A DNA stretch of 6,977 nucleotides from CAMBDR01 sp046597185 (GCA_046597185.1 JBKJLF010000538.1:1-6977); one strand, 5' to 3'; positions 1-6,923 are shown, counted from the stretch's first letter. Translations and numbers: made by a program. Notes: generated from the sequence alone by a model not told the origin.

Positions 1-1010
1 TCTTGTCCGACTATTTTGGTGGTCGCCCGGTACGCACCTTCAATTCCGGCACCTGCACCATGGAAATTGCACTGCGCATCGCCGGCATTGGGCCGGGCGA
101 TGAAGTGATCACCACGCCCATTTCTTGGGTGGCCACCGCGAATGTGATTATCGAAGTCGGTGCCACGCCAGTGTTTGCCGATATCGACCCACGCACTCGC
201 AATCTGGATTTGGCCAAGGTGGAAGCGGCCATCACGCCGCGCACCAAGGCGATTATTCCGGTGTATTTATCCGGATTGCCGCTGGATATGGATCAATTGT
301 ATGCGCTGGCCAAGCGCCACAATTTACGCGTGGTGGAAGATGCGGCGCAAGCCATCGGCTCGACCTGGAAAGGCCAGCGCATCGGCTCCTTTGGCGACTT
401 TGCCTCCTTCAGTTTTCAGGCCAATAAAAACATCACCACCGGTGAAGGTGGTTGCCTGGTATTAAACAATGAAGCAGAAGCCAAACTGGCCGAACGCTAT
501 CGCTTACAAGGCGTATCACGCACCGGGCATGATGGGATTGATGTCGATGTGTTGGGCGGCAAATACAATATGACGGATATCACGGCGGCCATCGGTTTGG
601 GCCAAATGCGGCATATTGATGCAATTAACCAACATCGCCGTGCATTGGCGCAACATTATTTTGACTGTTTTGGACCGGATTTCGAAGCCCAAACCGGGGC
701 GCAATTGCCGCTGGCTGCCTTTGACAGCAGTAATTGGCATCTGTTTCAAATCATTTTGCCGGACAACCCAAAACTCACGCGCGCGCAATTCATGGCCAAT
801 ATGCTGGAACTGGGAGTCGGAATCGGCTACCATTACGCGCCGATTCACTTATTTACGCTATACCGGGCACGCGGCTTTCATGAAGGCATGTTTCCGGTAG
901 CCGAACGGGTGGGCCGCCTGACCGTGACCTTGCCGATGTTTTACGCAATGACCCTGGCCGACGTAGAACGCGCGGTAGCTGCGGTAAAATCGGTATTGGC
1001 ATCAGCTTGA
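1..1010 (+). CDS. arnB: UDP-4-amino-4-deoxy-L-arabinose aminotransferase ArnB, 5'-partial
   Basis: PLP-dependent aminotransferase of the DegT/DnrJ/EryC1/StrS family. It transfers the amino group of glutamate to the 4-keto sugar made by the ArnA decarboxylase, giving UDP-Ara4N in the cytoplasm. The frame is open from base 3 with no stop, and 335 residues are visible against about 380 for the family, so roughly 40-50 N-terminal residues lie outside the window. The TTG at base 3 is an internal Leu codon, not a start. Visible motifs (numbered from that codon) are the phosphate-binding NSGTCT at 14-19, the cofactor-ring Asp in VVEDAAQAIGS (D113), and the Schiff-base lysine K142 in FSFQANKNITTGEGG, followed by KYNMTDITAAIGLGQ. 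These align closely with E. coli ArnB. Other DegT-family sugar aminotransferases share these motifs, so the ArnB assignment leans on the four arn genes directly downstream. Confidence 0.93.
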   Translation, partial: LSDYFGGRPVRTFNSGTCTMEIALRIAGIGPGDEVITTPISWVATANVIIEVGATPVFADIDPRTRNLDLAKVEAAITPRTKAIIPVYLSGLPLDMDQLYALAKRHNLRVVEDAAQAIGSTWKGQRIGSFGDFASFSFQANKNITTGEGGCLVLNNEAEAKLAERYRLQGVSRTGHDGIDVDVLGGKYNMTDITAAIGLGQMRHIDAINQHRRALAQHYFDCFGPDFEAQTGAQLPLAAFDSSNWHLFQIILPDNPKLTRAQFMANMLELGVGIGYHYAPIHLFTLYRARGFHEGMFPVAERVGRLTVTLPMFYAMTLADVERAVAAVKSVLASA

Positions 1011-1058
1011 GGCTAGAAAAATACGTGACCATTTGGCATAAAACTAACCGTAAATTGC

Positions 1059-2072
1059 ATGAAACTACCCTTATCAATCGTCATCCCTGTGTACAACGAA
1101 GAGGCCGGACTAGCGCACCTGTTTGCACGCCTGTATCCTGCACTGGATGCCTTGGGCATGGATTATGAAATTATCTTCGTCAACGATGGCAGTCGCGACA
1201 ATTCGATCTCGATTTTGGCGGCTCAATATCGGCAGCGCCCGGATGTGACACGGGTTGTGCTGTTTAACGGCAATTATGGTCAGCATATGGCGATTTTGGC
1301 CGGGTTTGAGCAAACCAGGGGCGATATCGTGGTCACGCTCGATGCCGATTTGCAAAATCCGCCCGAAGAAGTGGCCAATTTGGTGGCCAAAATACGCGAA
1401 GGCCATGATTATGTCGGCTCGATCCGGCGCAAGCGGCGTGATTCCGCCTGGCGCACCATTGCCTCCAAATTAATGAATCGCCTGCGTGAACGCATTACCA
1501 AAATCCAAATTACCGATCAAGGCAATATGTTGCGTGCGTATAGCCGCAATGTGGTTGATCTGATCAATCAATGCGCCGAAGTCAATACCTTCGTACCCGC
1601 GCTGGCTTACACCTTCGCACGCAGACCGGCGGAAATTGTGGTCGAGCACGAAGAGCGCTCGGCAGGCGAATCCAAATATTCGCTGTATAGCCTGATTCGA
1701 CTCAATTTTGATTTGGTTACCGGCTTTTCTTTGGTGCCGCTGCAAATGTTTTCGATGTTGGGCATGGGCTTGGCGCTGGGTTCCGCTTCTTTAGTGTTGA
1801 TGTTGCTATACCGCCGCTTTATGTTGGGTGCGGAAGCGGAAGGCGTGTTCACGCTGTTTGCGATCAACTTTTTCTTTATGGGTGTGATTTTATTTGGCAT
1901 CGGCTTGGTGGGTGAATATGTGGGTCGCATCTTCCAGCAGGTACGCGCGCGGCCACGCTATGTGGTGCAAACCATTTTACAAACTTTGCCCGAAACCCCG
2001 CCCGAGGCCGCGCCGCCGCTGATCGACCCGGCCAGCGGCACAATCGAAAAACGCACGATCTCGCGCTTATGA
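1059..2072 (+). CDS. arnC: Undecaprenyl-phosphate 4-deoxy-4-formamido-L-arabinose transferase ArnC
   Basis: GT2-family, GT-A fold glycosyltransferase that moves Ara4-formyl-N from UDP to undecaprenyl phosphate at the inner face of the inner membrane. The 337-residue product has the N-terminal IVIPVYNEE (7-15), VNDGS (41-45), NYGQH (72-76) and the metal/donor-binding DADLQNPPEE (95-104). GESKYS is at 203-208, then two hydrophobic membrane segments at about 227-250 and 263-288, and VGEYVGRI plus RARPRY at 296-301. All match E. coli ArnC (322 residues). The extra length is mostly a Pro-rich C-terminal tail of about 35 residues. The start ATG is 48 bases after the arnB stop, and I see no clear Shine-Dalgarno sequence before it. 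The stop overlaps the next start as ATGA. Related GT2 enzymes (polyisoprenyl-phosphate glucosyltransferases such as GtrB) share the fold, but the neighbours fix the role. Confidence 0.96.
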   Translation: MKLPLSIVIPVYNEEAGLAHLFARLYPALDALGMDYEIIFVNDGSRDNSISILAAQYRQRPDVTRVVLFNGNYGQHMAILAGFEQTRGDIVVTLDADLQNPPEEVANLVAKIREGHDYVGSIRRKRRDSAWRTIASKLMNRLRERITKIQITDQGNMLRAYSRNVVDLINQCAEVNTFVPALAYTFARRPAEIVVEHEERSAGESKYSLYSLIRLNFDLVTGFSLVPLQMFSMLGMGLALGSASLVLMLLYRRFMLGAEAEGVFTLFAINFFFMGVILFGIGLVGEYVGRIFQQVRARPRYVVQTILQTLPETPPEAAPPLIDPASGTIEKRTISRL

Positions 2073-2092
2073 GTACACCTATGAGTACACCT
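2069..2092 (+). repeat. Tandem 12-base direct repeat duplicating the formyltransferase start codon
   Basis: The unit ATGAGTACACCT occurs twice in perfect tandem, at 2069-2080 and 2081-2092, and is followed by a third in-frame ATG at 2093. It encodes Met-Ser-Thr-Pro twice. The first copy overlaps the arnC stop codon as ATGA. None of the three ATGs has an obvious Shine-Dalgarno sequence upstream, which suggests that translation depends on coupling to arnC. Copy-number change would be in frame. Confidence 0.9.
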
Positions 2093-3082
2093 ATGACAGC
2101 ATTAACCCGCGCCCCCACGAACCCGCTCACCCAGCCAGCGCGCGCGGTGGTATTTGCCTATCACAGCGTCGGCGTCCACGCGATCAAGGTGTTGCTGGCG
2201 CGCGGCGTGCAAATCGATTTGGTGGTCACGCATCTGGACAATCCACAAGAAACGATTTGGTTTGAATCGGTGCTTGAACTATGTCGGCAACATGAGATTG
2301 CCGCCATCACGCCGGAACATGGCAAGGATCCGGATTTGCATGCTCAGGTCGCCCAAATCGCGCCCGATTTCATCTTCAGTTTTTACTACCGCCACATGTT
2401 GCCGATGCCATTATTGGCACTTGCGCGCCAGGGGGCCTATAATTTGCACGGCTCCTTGCTACCCAAATACCGGGGCCGCGTCCCGGTGAATTGGGCGGTA
2501 TTGCATGGCGAAAGCGAAACTGGCGTAACCCTGCACCAAATGACGGCCAAGCCGGATGCGGGCGATATTATCGACCAAATCAGCGTACCGATTTTACCGG
2601 ACGACACCGCCTTCGAGGTGTTTGGCAAGCTCACCGTGGCCACCGAACAAGTGCTGTGGCGCAGCATACCGGCCCTGATTGAAGGCAGCGCCGGCCACAG
2701 CAAAAACGATTTAACGCAAGGTAGTTATTTTGGTGGACGCAAACCGGAAGACGGGCGCATTGATTGGAGCCAAAGCGCGCAACAGGTGTACAACCTGTAC
2801 CGGGCCGTGGCCCCGCCCTACCCCGGTGCTTTCACCAGCCTTGGCAACAACACGGTGGTGTTGGCACGGGCGCGGCTATTATCAGCCAGCGCCAGCACGC
2901 CCTGGGCTGCCGCCTGCCAGGGCTTGCCGCCGGGCTTGTTCATCTTGAATGATACCGTGTTGGGGCTGTGTGGCGATGGCGGCCTGTTGCATATCGCTGA
3001 ATTACGCCACGACAATCAAATTTTAAGCATTGCCCAATGTAAGGCGCTGGCCACCCCCTTGGCCACCCCACCATCAAACTAA
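2069..3082 (+). CDS. arnA: UDP-Ara4N formyltransferase (stand-alone ArnA N-terminal activity)
   Basis: N10-formyl-tetrahydrofolate-dependent formyltransferase that N-formylates UDP-Ara4N before ArnC uses it. The 337-residue product matches residues 1 to about 304 of E. coli ArnA, opening with VVFAYH and containing IFSFYYRHML, then NLHGSLLPKYRGR and DAGDII. The catalytic triad is intact: N125, H127 and D163 correspond to N102, H104 and D140 of E. coli ArnA, with identical spacing. The C-terminal part has the PYPGAF signature of the formyltransferase C-terminal barrel. In enterobacteria this domain is fused to the decarboxylase; here the gene ends at a normal stop and the decarboxylase follows as a separate gene. 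The chosen start overlaps the arnC stop. In-frame ATGs at 2081 and 2093 and a GTG at 2147 are alternatives, since the first 24 or so residues are Thr/Pro-rich and have no counterpart in E. coli. Confidence 0.93.
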   Translation: MSTPMSTPMTALTRAPTNPLTQPARAVVFAYHSVGVHAIKVLLARGVQIDLVVTHLDNPQETIWFESVLELCRQHEIAAITPEHGKDPDLHAQVAQIAPDFIFSFYYRHMLPMPLLALARQGAYNLHGSLLPKYRGRVPVNWAVLHGESETGVTLHQMTAKPDAGDIIDQISVPILPDDTAFEVFGKLTVATEQVLWRSIPALIEGSAGHSKNDLTQGSYFGGRKPEDGRIDWSQSAQQVYNLYRAVAPPYPGAFTSLGNNTVVLARARLLSASASTPWAAACQGLPPGLFILNDTVLGLCGDGGLLHIAELRHDNQILSIAQCKALATPLATPPSN

Positions 3083-3098
3083 CCCACTTTGGATCATC

Positions 3099-4133
3099 AT
3101 GAAAAAAGTTCTTATCCTCGGCATTAACGGTTTTATCGGCCACCATTTGGCGCAAGCTATACTCGATACCACCGATTGGCATATCTATGGCATGGATATG
3201 GCCAGCAGCCGCATTACCGCTTTACTCAATCACCCGCGCCTGCATTTTTTTGAAGGCGATATGACCATCCATAAAGAATGGGTGCATTACCATATCAAAA
3301 CCTGCGATGTGATTTTGCCGCTGGTCGCCATTGCCACCCCTTCGATGTATGTGCAACAACCGCTGCGCGTGTTTGAACTCGATTTTGAAGCCAATTTACC
3401 GGTGGTGCGGATGGCGGCGCAATACAAAAAGCATTTGGTTTTCCCTTCCACCTCAGAAGTGTATGGCATGTGCCATGATGAAGAGTTTGACCCGGAGAAT
3501 TCGGAATTAATCACTGGCCCCATCAATAAGCCGCGCTGGATTTATTCTTGCTCCAAGCAATTAATGGATCGCGTGATTTGGGGTTATGGCATGGAAGGTT
3601 TGAACTTTACCCTGTTTCGTCCGTTTAACTGGATTGGGCCGGGGCTGGATTCGATTCATACGCCCAAACAGGGTTCCAGCCGGGTGGTATCGCAATTTCT
3701 TGGCCATATTGCGCGGGGTGAAGATATTTCACTGGTCGATGGCGGCTTGCAAAAGCGCGCGTTCACTTATGTCGATGATGGCATTAGCGCCTTGATGAAA
3801 ATCATTGCCAATAAAGGCGGGGTGGCGAGCGGTAAAATCTACAATATCGGCAACCCGGGCAATAACCATTCGATTCGCGAATTGGCCGAAACCATGTTGC
3901 AATTGGCACAAGAATACACGGAATACGCCGTCAATGCGAAGAAGGTGAAGTTGGTCGAAACCAGTTCGGGCGAATATTACGGTCAAGGCTACCAGGATGT
4001 AAAAAACCGCGTGCCAAAAATCACCAATACCTGTGAAGATTTGGGCTGGCAGCCGAGCGTCGGTTTTAGCGCGGCCTTGCGCGGTATTTTTGAATCCTAC
4101 CGTAATCAATTATGTAATCAAATACAGGCATGA
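3099..4133 (+). CDS. arnA: UDP-glucuronate 4-oxidative decarboxylase (stand-alone ArnA C-terminal activity)
   Basis: NAD-dependent short-chain dehydrogenase/reductase that oxidises UDP-glucuronate at C4 and decarboxylates it to UDP-4-keto-pentose, the substrate of ArnB. The 344-residue product matches the C-terminal half of E. coli ArnA (about 345 residues) over its whole length. The NAD-binding GxxGxxG is at G8, G11 and G14. The catalytic S119-E120 lies in FPSTSEVYG, and Y149 and K153 lie in WIYSCSKQ. R304 in GYQDVKNR corresponds to the decarboxylation residue R619 of E. coli ArnA (S433, E434, Y463 and K467 being the others). The ATG at 3099 was chosen because alignment to the Rossmann strand begins there; the frame is open further upstream to 3030 inside the previous gene, but that stretch has no family similarity. 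It follows the formyltransferase after 16 bases, and its stop overlaps the arnD start as ATGA. Confidence 0.94.
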   Translation: MKKVLILGINGFIGHHLAQAILDTTDWHIYGMDMASSRITALLNHPRLHFFEGDMTIHKEWVHYHIKTCDVILPLVAIATPSMYVQQPLRVFELDFEANLPVVRMAAQYKKHLVFPSTSEVYGMCHDEEFDPENSELITGPINKPRWIYSCSKQLMDRVIWGYGMEGLNFTLFRPFNWIGPGLDSIHTPKQGSSRVVSQFLGHIARGEDISLVDGGLQKRAFTYVDDGISALMKIIANKGGVASGKIYNIGNPGNNHSIRELAETMLQLAQEYTEYAVNAKKVKLVETSSGEYYGQGYQDVKNRVPKITNTCEDLGWQPSVGFSAALRGIFESYRNQLCNQIQA

Positions 4134-5119
4134 GTCAAACCACGACAATGCCTCCAACGGCTGCGGGTCAAACCGCGCCGCTGATGGTTTTAAAAATCGA
4201 TGTCGATACGTATCGCGGCACGCGGGAGGGTGTTCCCAATCTGGTCAAGCTGTTACAGCAGCACCACGCTTTGGCGACGTTTTTATTCTCGCTTGGCCCG
4301 GACCACACGGGCTGGGCCATGAAGCGCGTGTTTCGGCCCGGTTTTTTTAGCAAAGTCTCGCGCACCAGCGTGGTGGAGCACTATGGCATTAAAACCCTGC
4401 TGTATGGCACGCTGTTACCGGGGCCGGATATTGGCGCGCGCTGTGTCGAAGAAATGCGCACGGTTGCACGAAGCGGGTTTGAATGCGGCATCCACACCTG
4501 GGACCATGTACTGTGGCACGACCATGTGCGCACCCGTGACGCTGCTTGGACTACGCGGCAAATGCAACAATCGGCGCAGCGCTTTGCGCAAATTTTCGGC
4601 TGCGCCCCTGCCACCCACGGCGCGGCAGGCTGGCAAATGAACCCTTACGCCTTCGCGCAGCTCGACCAGTTGGGCATACGCTACGCATCCGACGGGCGCG
4701 CCAGCCTGGATGAGCGGGGTGCGCTGTGCAAGCGCGATGGCGGGCCATATCGGCTGGCGGCACAGGACGGCAGCGCGCATCACTGCATCCAAATGCCCAC
4801 CACCTTGCCGACGCTGGATGAAATTCTGGGGCGGGAGATCGATGGAACGGTGTTAACGCCGGCCAATGTGGCGAGCCATTTGCTAAAACTCACGCAAGAG
4901 AATCGGCGTGATCATGTCTACACCCTGCATGCTGAATTGGAAGGGCAAAAACTCAACCCCGTGCTGGCAGAGTTGATTGATGGCTGGCAAGCGCAGGGAT
5001 ACCGCTGTGTGAGCATGGGAGAGTATGCCAAAACACTGGACCCGGCCAGTTTGCCGTTGACTGCGCTACAATGGGGCGAAGTACCGGGGCGCTCGGGGAA
5101 ATTGGTGTTGGCGGGGTAG
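4130..5119 (+). CDS. arnD: 4-deoxy-4-formamido-L-arabinose-phosphoundecaprenol deformylase ArnD
   Basis: NodB-like polysaccharide deacetylase (CE4 superfamily) that removes the formyl group from undecaprenyl-phosphate-Ara4-formyl-N at the membrane and so makes the pathway irreversible. The 329-residue product has KIDVDTYRGTREGVP with D24 as likely catalytic base and D26 as metal ligand. GIHTWDHVLW supplies the metal ligands H122 and H126. AAGWQMNP is at 165-172, MPTTLPTLDEILGR at 222-235, and YTLHAELEG carries the conserved H267. All correspond to E. coli ArnD (296 residues). The N terminus is about 15 residues longer than in E. coli and Thr/Pro/Ala-rich; an in-frame ATG at 4148 is a possible later start. 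The AGG before the ATG is too close to act as a normal ribosome-binding site, so coupling to the decarboxylase through the ATGA overlap is likely. No terminator hairpin with a T-run follows the stop. Confidence 0.95.
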   Translation: MSQTTTMPPTAAGQTAPLMVLKIDVDTYRGTREGVPNLVKLLQQHHALATFLFSLGPDHTGWAMKRVFRPGFFSKVSRTSVVEHYGIKTLLYGTLLPGPDIGARCVEEMRTVARSGFECGIHTWDHVLWHDHVRTRDAAWTTRQMQQSAQRFAQIFGCAPATHGAAGWQMNPYAFAQLDQLGIRYASDGRASLDERGALCKRDGGPYRLAAQDGSAHHCIQMPTTLPTLDEILGREIDGTVLTPANVASHLLKLTQENRRDHVYTLHAELEGQKLNPVLAELIDGWQAQGYRCVSMGEYAKTLDPASLPLTALQWGEVPGRSGKLVLAG

Positions 5120-5171
5120 CCCTGCCCCCCCACGCACAAACCATGCTTGAACAACAAAGGCAACCTGTTAT

Positions 5172-6302
5172 ATGGCACAAATTCAGAAAATCAGCGTTCA
5201 TGGATTTAAATCAATCAATGCCTTGGTTGATTTTGAATTGCGGCCCTTGAATGTGCTCATTGGTGCCAATGGCGTGGGCAAGAGCAATTTCATCAGCCTG
5301 TTTAAGCTGTTGCACAATCTATACCATCAAAATTTACAGCTCTACCAGCAAATTCAAGGTGGGCCAGATGCACTATTGCACTTTGGCCGCACAACAACGG
5401 AGCGATTTTCGGCTGAATTTTGGGTGAATCAACTCATTGAGCTCGATTCCCACCAAAATAATGCCCTTGTATTTCCGGGTTACTCGTTTTCTTTGGTACC
5501 AACCCAGGATAATCATCTCGCCTTTGAGAGGGAAGAATTCTTTTTGGCGGCGGTTCACGACCGCCCGGTTTTTATGCCCGTGGCACCGGGAAATGGCTAT
5601 CTTGAAGCCAAATTAAAGGATGCGAAAGATCCCACGGTGGCATGGCTACTGCAGGAACCGATTCGCAGTTGGCAGGTGTACCATTTCCACGACACCAGCG
5701 AAACAGCCAAAGTCAAACGCATCCACCCCAGCAACGACAATTTACAGCTCCAGCCGGACGCCGCCAATCTGGCTGCTTATTTGCGCATGCTGCACGACCA
5801 GCACCCGCAAGCCTACCGCGACATCATCCAAGCCATTCAATTGGTATTACCCCACTTCGATGATTTTGTCCATCGTGCTGGCCCGCCCGAGCATATTCAA
5901 CTGGAGTGGAAACAAAAAGGCAGGCCCAACAACGTCTTCAAAGCGCATATCCTGTCCGATGGCAGCCTGCGCTTTATTTGCCTGATGACGCTGCTGTTAC
6001 AGCCCATTTCCCTGCTGCCAGACACGATTTTGATCGACGAACCGGAGTTAGGCCTACACCCGGCTGCGTTGGTAATTTTAGCGGATGTGCTGAAACAGGT
6101 TGCCGAACAAAAACAACTCATCATTGCAACCCAATCGGTTGAATTGATTAATGCCTTGTCGCCAGAAGATGTAATTATTGTGGAGCAAGAAGACGGCGCA
6201 TCCACCTTCCGCCGTTGCAATGAACAGGAATTGAGCCAATGGCTGGGCGATTATGCGATGGGTGAGCTATGGCTGCGTAATATTTTGGGGGGACGGCCCT
6301 GA
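5172..6302 (+). CDS. ABC/SMC-type AAA_21 family ATPase, partner of a DUF4276 protein
   Basis: The 376-residue product is a predicted cytoplasmic ATPase. The Walker A motif GANGVGKS is at 31-38, inside a typical N terminus (ISVHGFKSI then LNVLIGANG). The ABC-signature-like LSDGSLRF is at 261-268. Walker B, ILIDEPELGLHP at 286-297, carries catalytic E290 and is followed by a D-loop-like segment. The sensor stretch LIIATQSVELINAL is at 316-329. The central region shows WQVYHFHDTS (167-176) and DAANLAAYLRML (196-207), and the C terminus ends MGELWLRNILGGRP; I recognise these as typical of the COG4637-like ATPases usually encoded next to DUF4276. Such ATPases resemble the ATPase halves of OLD, Gabija and PARIS systems, so a role in defence or nucleic-acid sensing is inferred. 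A weak AAAGG at 5156-5160 is the only ribosome-binding candidate. The second gene starts one base after the stop. Confidence 0.92.
   Translation: MAQIQKISVHGFKSINALVDFELRPLNVLIGANGVGKSNFISLFKLLHNLYHQNLQLYQQIQGGPDALLHFGRTTTERFSAEFWVNQLIELDSHQNNALVFPGYSFSLVPTQDNHLAFEREEFFLAAVHDRPVFMPVAPGNGYLEAKLKDAKDPTVAWLLQEPIRSWQVYHFHDTSETAKVKRIHPSNDNLQLQPDAANLAAYLRMLHDQHPQAYRDIIQAIQLVLPHFDDFVHRAGPPEHIQLEWKQKGRPNNVFKAHILSDGSLRFICLMTLLLQPISLLPDTILIDEPELGLHPAALVILADVLKQVAEQKQLIIATQSVELINALSPEDVIIVEQEDGASTFRRCNEQELSQWLGDYAMGELWLRNILGGRP
6287..6293 (+). promoter_or_regulatory. Ribosome-binding site of the DUF4276 gene
   Basis: A GGGGGGA stretch in the last codons of the ATPase gene ends 10 bases before the ATG at 6304. 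It supports that start over the in-frame ATG at 6253, which lies deep within the ATPase gene and would add 17 residues with no family similarity. Confidence 0.55.
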
Positions 6303-6303
6303 T

Positions 6304-6876
6304 ATGAAACCAATTATCGTCAAAGTTATTGTTGAAGGGCAAACAGAAGAACAGTTTATTAAGCAGGTAATCCGCCCACATCTAAAGTCACACAGTCTTG
6401 TACTTGTGCCAGAAATGATGGGAATGCATGGCGGAAACTATAGTTATGCCCGCCTGAAAGATTTTGCACGCAGAACGCTGGCACAATCGCCAGATGACTT
6501 TGTCAGTACCTTTGCCGACCTATACGCCTTACCAAACGACTTCCCCGAGTTTGAACAAGCAAAACTACAAAATGGTGGGCCAAATCAAGCCAGCTTTTTG
6601 CAGCAAGCTTTACGCACTGCCATTGAGCAAGAAACCCAATGCCGACCAGGTCGATTTGTGCCGCATATTCAACCCTACGAAATCGAGGCATTGCTTTTTT
6701 CCGATATCAATGTCCTTAGTGATGGCAATGAGGGCTGGAAAAGTAGCTTCACGGAATTGCAACAAGTCCTCCGTGCCTTTGCCACGCCAGAACACATTAA
6801 TGGAAGCCCACAAACTCACCCGTCAAAACGGCTGGAAAACCGTGTCCTTCCGGTGAGCCAGCATGAAATATTTTAA
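6304..6876 (+). CDS. DUF4276 family protein, probably C-terminally truncated
   Basis: The 190-residue product opens with a beta-strand and VIVEGQTEEQFI (residues 8-19). The EGxTE motif (E11, E15) is characteristic of DUF4276 and resembles the first acidic motif of TOPRIM nuclease folds. Further family hallmarks are MHGGNYSYARL (41-51), STFADLYALPNDFP (68-81, D72), GRFVPHIQPYEIEALLFSD (116-134, with E126 and E128), and PEHINGSPQTHPSKRLE (162-178). Family members normally continue 35-45 residues after SKRLE with a segment rich in Gly, Leu and Trp; here only 12 unrelated residues follow, and I could not find the missing segment in the other two frames. The gene may be a decayed or recombined copy, or a short variant. 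It is coupled to the ATPase by a one-base gap. The biochemical function is not known to me; a nuclease effector acting with the ATPase is an inference. Base composition is lower in G+C than the arn genes. Confidence 0.85.
   Translation: MKPIIVKVIVEGQTEEQFIKQVIRPHLKSHSLVLVPEMMGMHGGNYSYARLKDFARRTLAQSPDDFVSTFADLYALPNDFPEFEQAKLQNGGPNQASFLQQALRTAIEQETQCRPGRFVPHIQPYEIEALLFSDINVLSDGNEGWKSSFTELQQVLRAFATPEHINGSPQTHPSKRLENRVLPVSQHEIF
6831..6862. other. Imperfect inverted repeat (hairpin) at the DUF4276 3' end
   Basis: GCTGG (6831-6835) pairs with CCAGC (6858-6862), and ACCG (6839-6842) pairs with CGGT (6851-6854). The two stems are separated by a symmetric 3x3 internal loop and closed by an 8-base loop. 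The dyad starts where similarity to DUF4276 ends. No adjacent T-run follows, so it is not a convincing intrinsic terminator; it may be chance or a recombination scar. Confidence 0.35.
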
Positions 6877-6910
6877 ATCCTTTGCTATCGTCAATTCCCA
6901 TATCAACCAC

Positions 6911-6920
6911 AGGAATGGAG
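6911..6920 (+). promoter_or_regulatory. Ribosome-binding site for the gene entering at 6924
   Basis: AGGAATGGAG contains AGGA (6911-6914), 9 bases before the ATG at 6924, and GGAG (6917-6920), 3 bases before that ATG and 6 before the second ATG at 6927. This is the strongest Shine-Dalgarno sequence in the window and argues that a real gene begins here. Confidence 0.5.
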
Positions 6921-6923
6921 TAA

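Noticed and set aside
1011..1058. Possible promoter in the arnB-arnC gap
   Set aside because: TTGAGG (1006-1011) and CATAAA (1037-1042) are 25 bases apart, too far for a sigma-70 promoter, and no better pair is visible.
3729..4109. 126-codon minus-strand open frame inside the decarboxylase gene
   Set aside because: A mirror of codon bias in a gene with a complete set of catalytic residues; no motifs of its own.
4415..4792. 125-codon minus-strand open frame inside arnD
   Set aside because: Lies wholly within a confident gene; Arg/Ala/Pro-rich composition is typical of an antisense shadow frame.
5111..5131. G-rich/C-rich segment after arnD as a terminator
   Set aside because: Only about four G-C pairs can form and there is no T-run; the run of seven C at 5125-5131 is a plain homopolymer.
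6287..6292. Run of six G as a programmed frameshift joining the ATPase and DUF4276
   Set aside because: The run encodes the normal family ending ILGGRP, and the next gene has its own ATG one base after the stop, so no frameshift is needed.
6464..6856. 130-codon open frame overlapping the DUF4276 gene in another + frame
   Set aside because: It lacks recognisable motifs and overlaps a frame with strong family motifs. Its last codons (ending KTVSFR) look protein-like and cross the suspected junction, but this is too little to call a gene.
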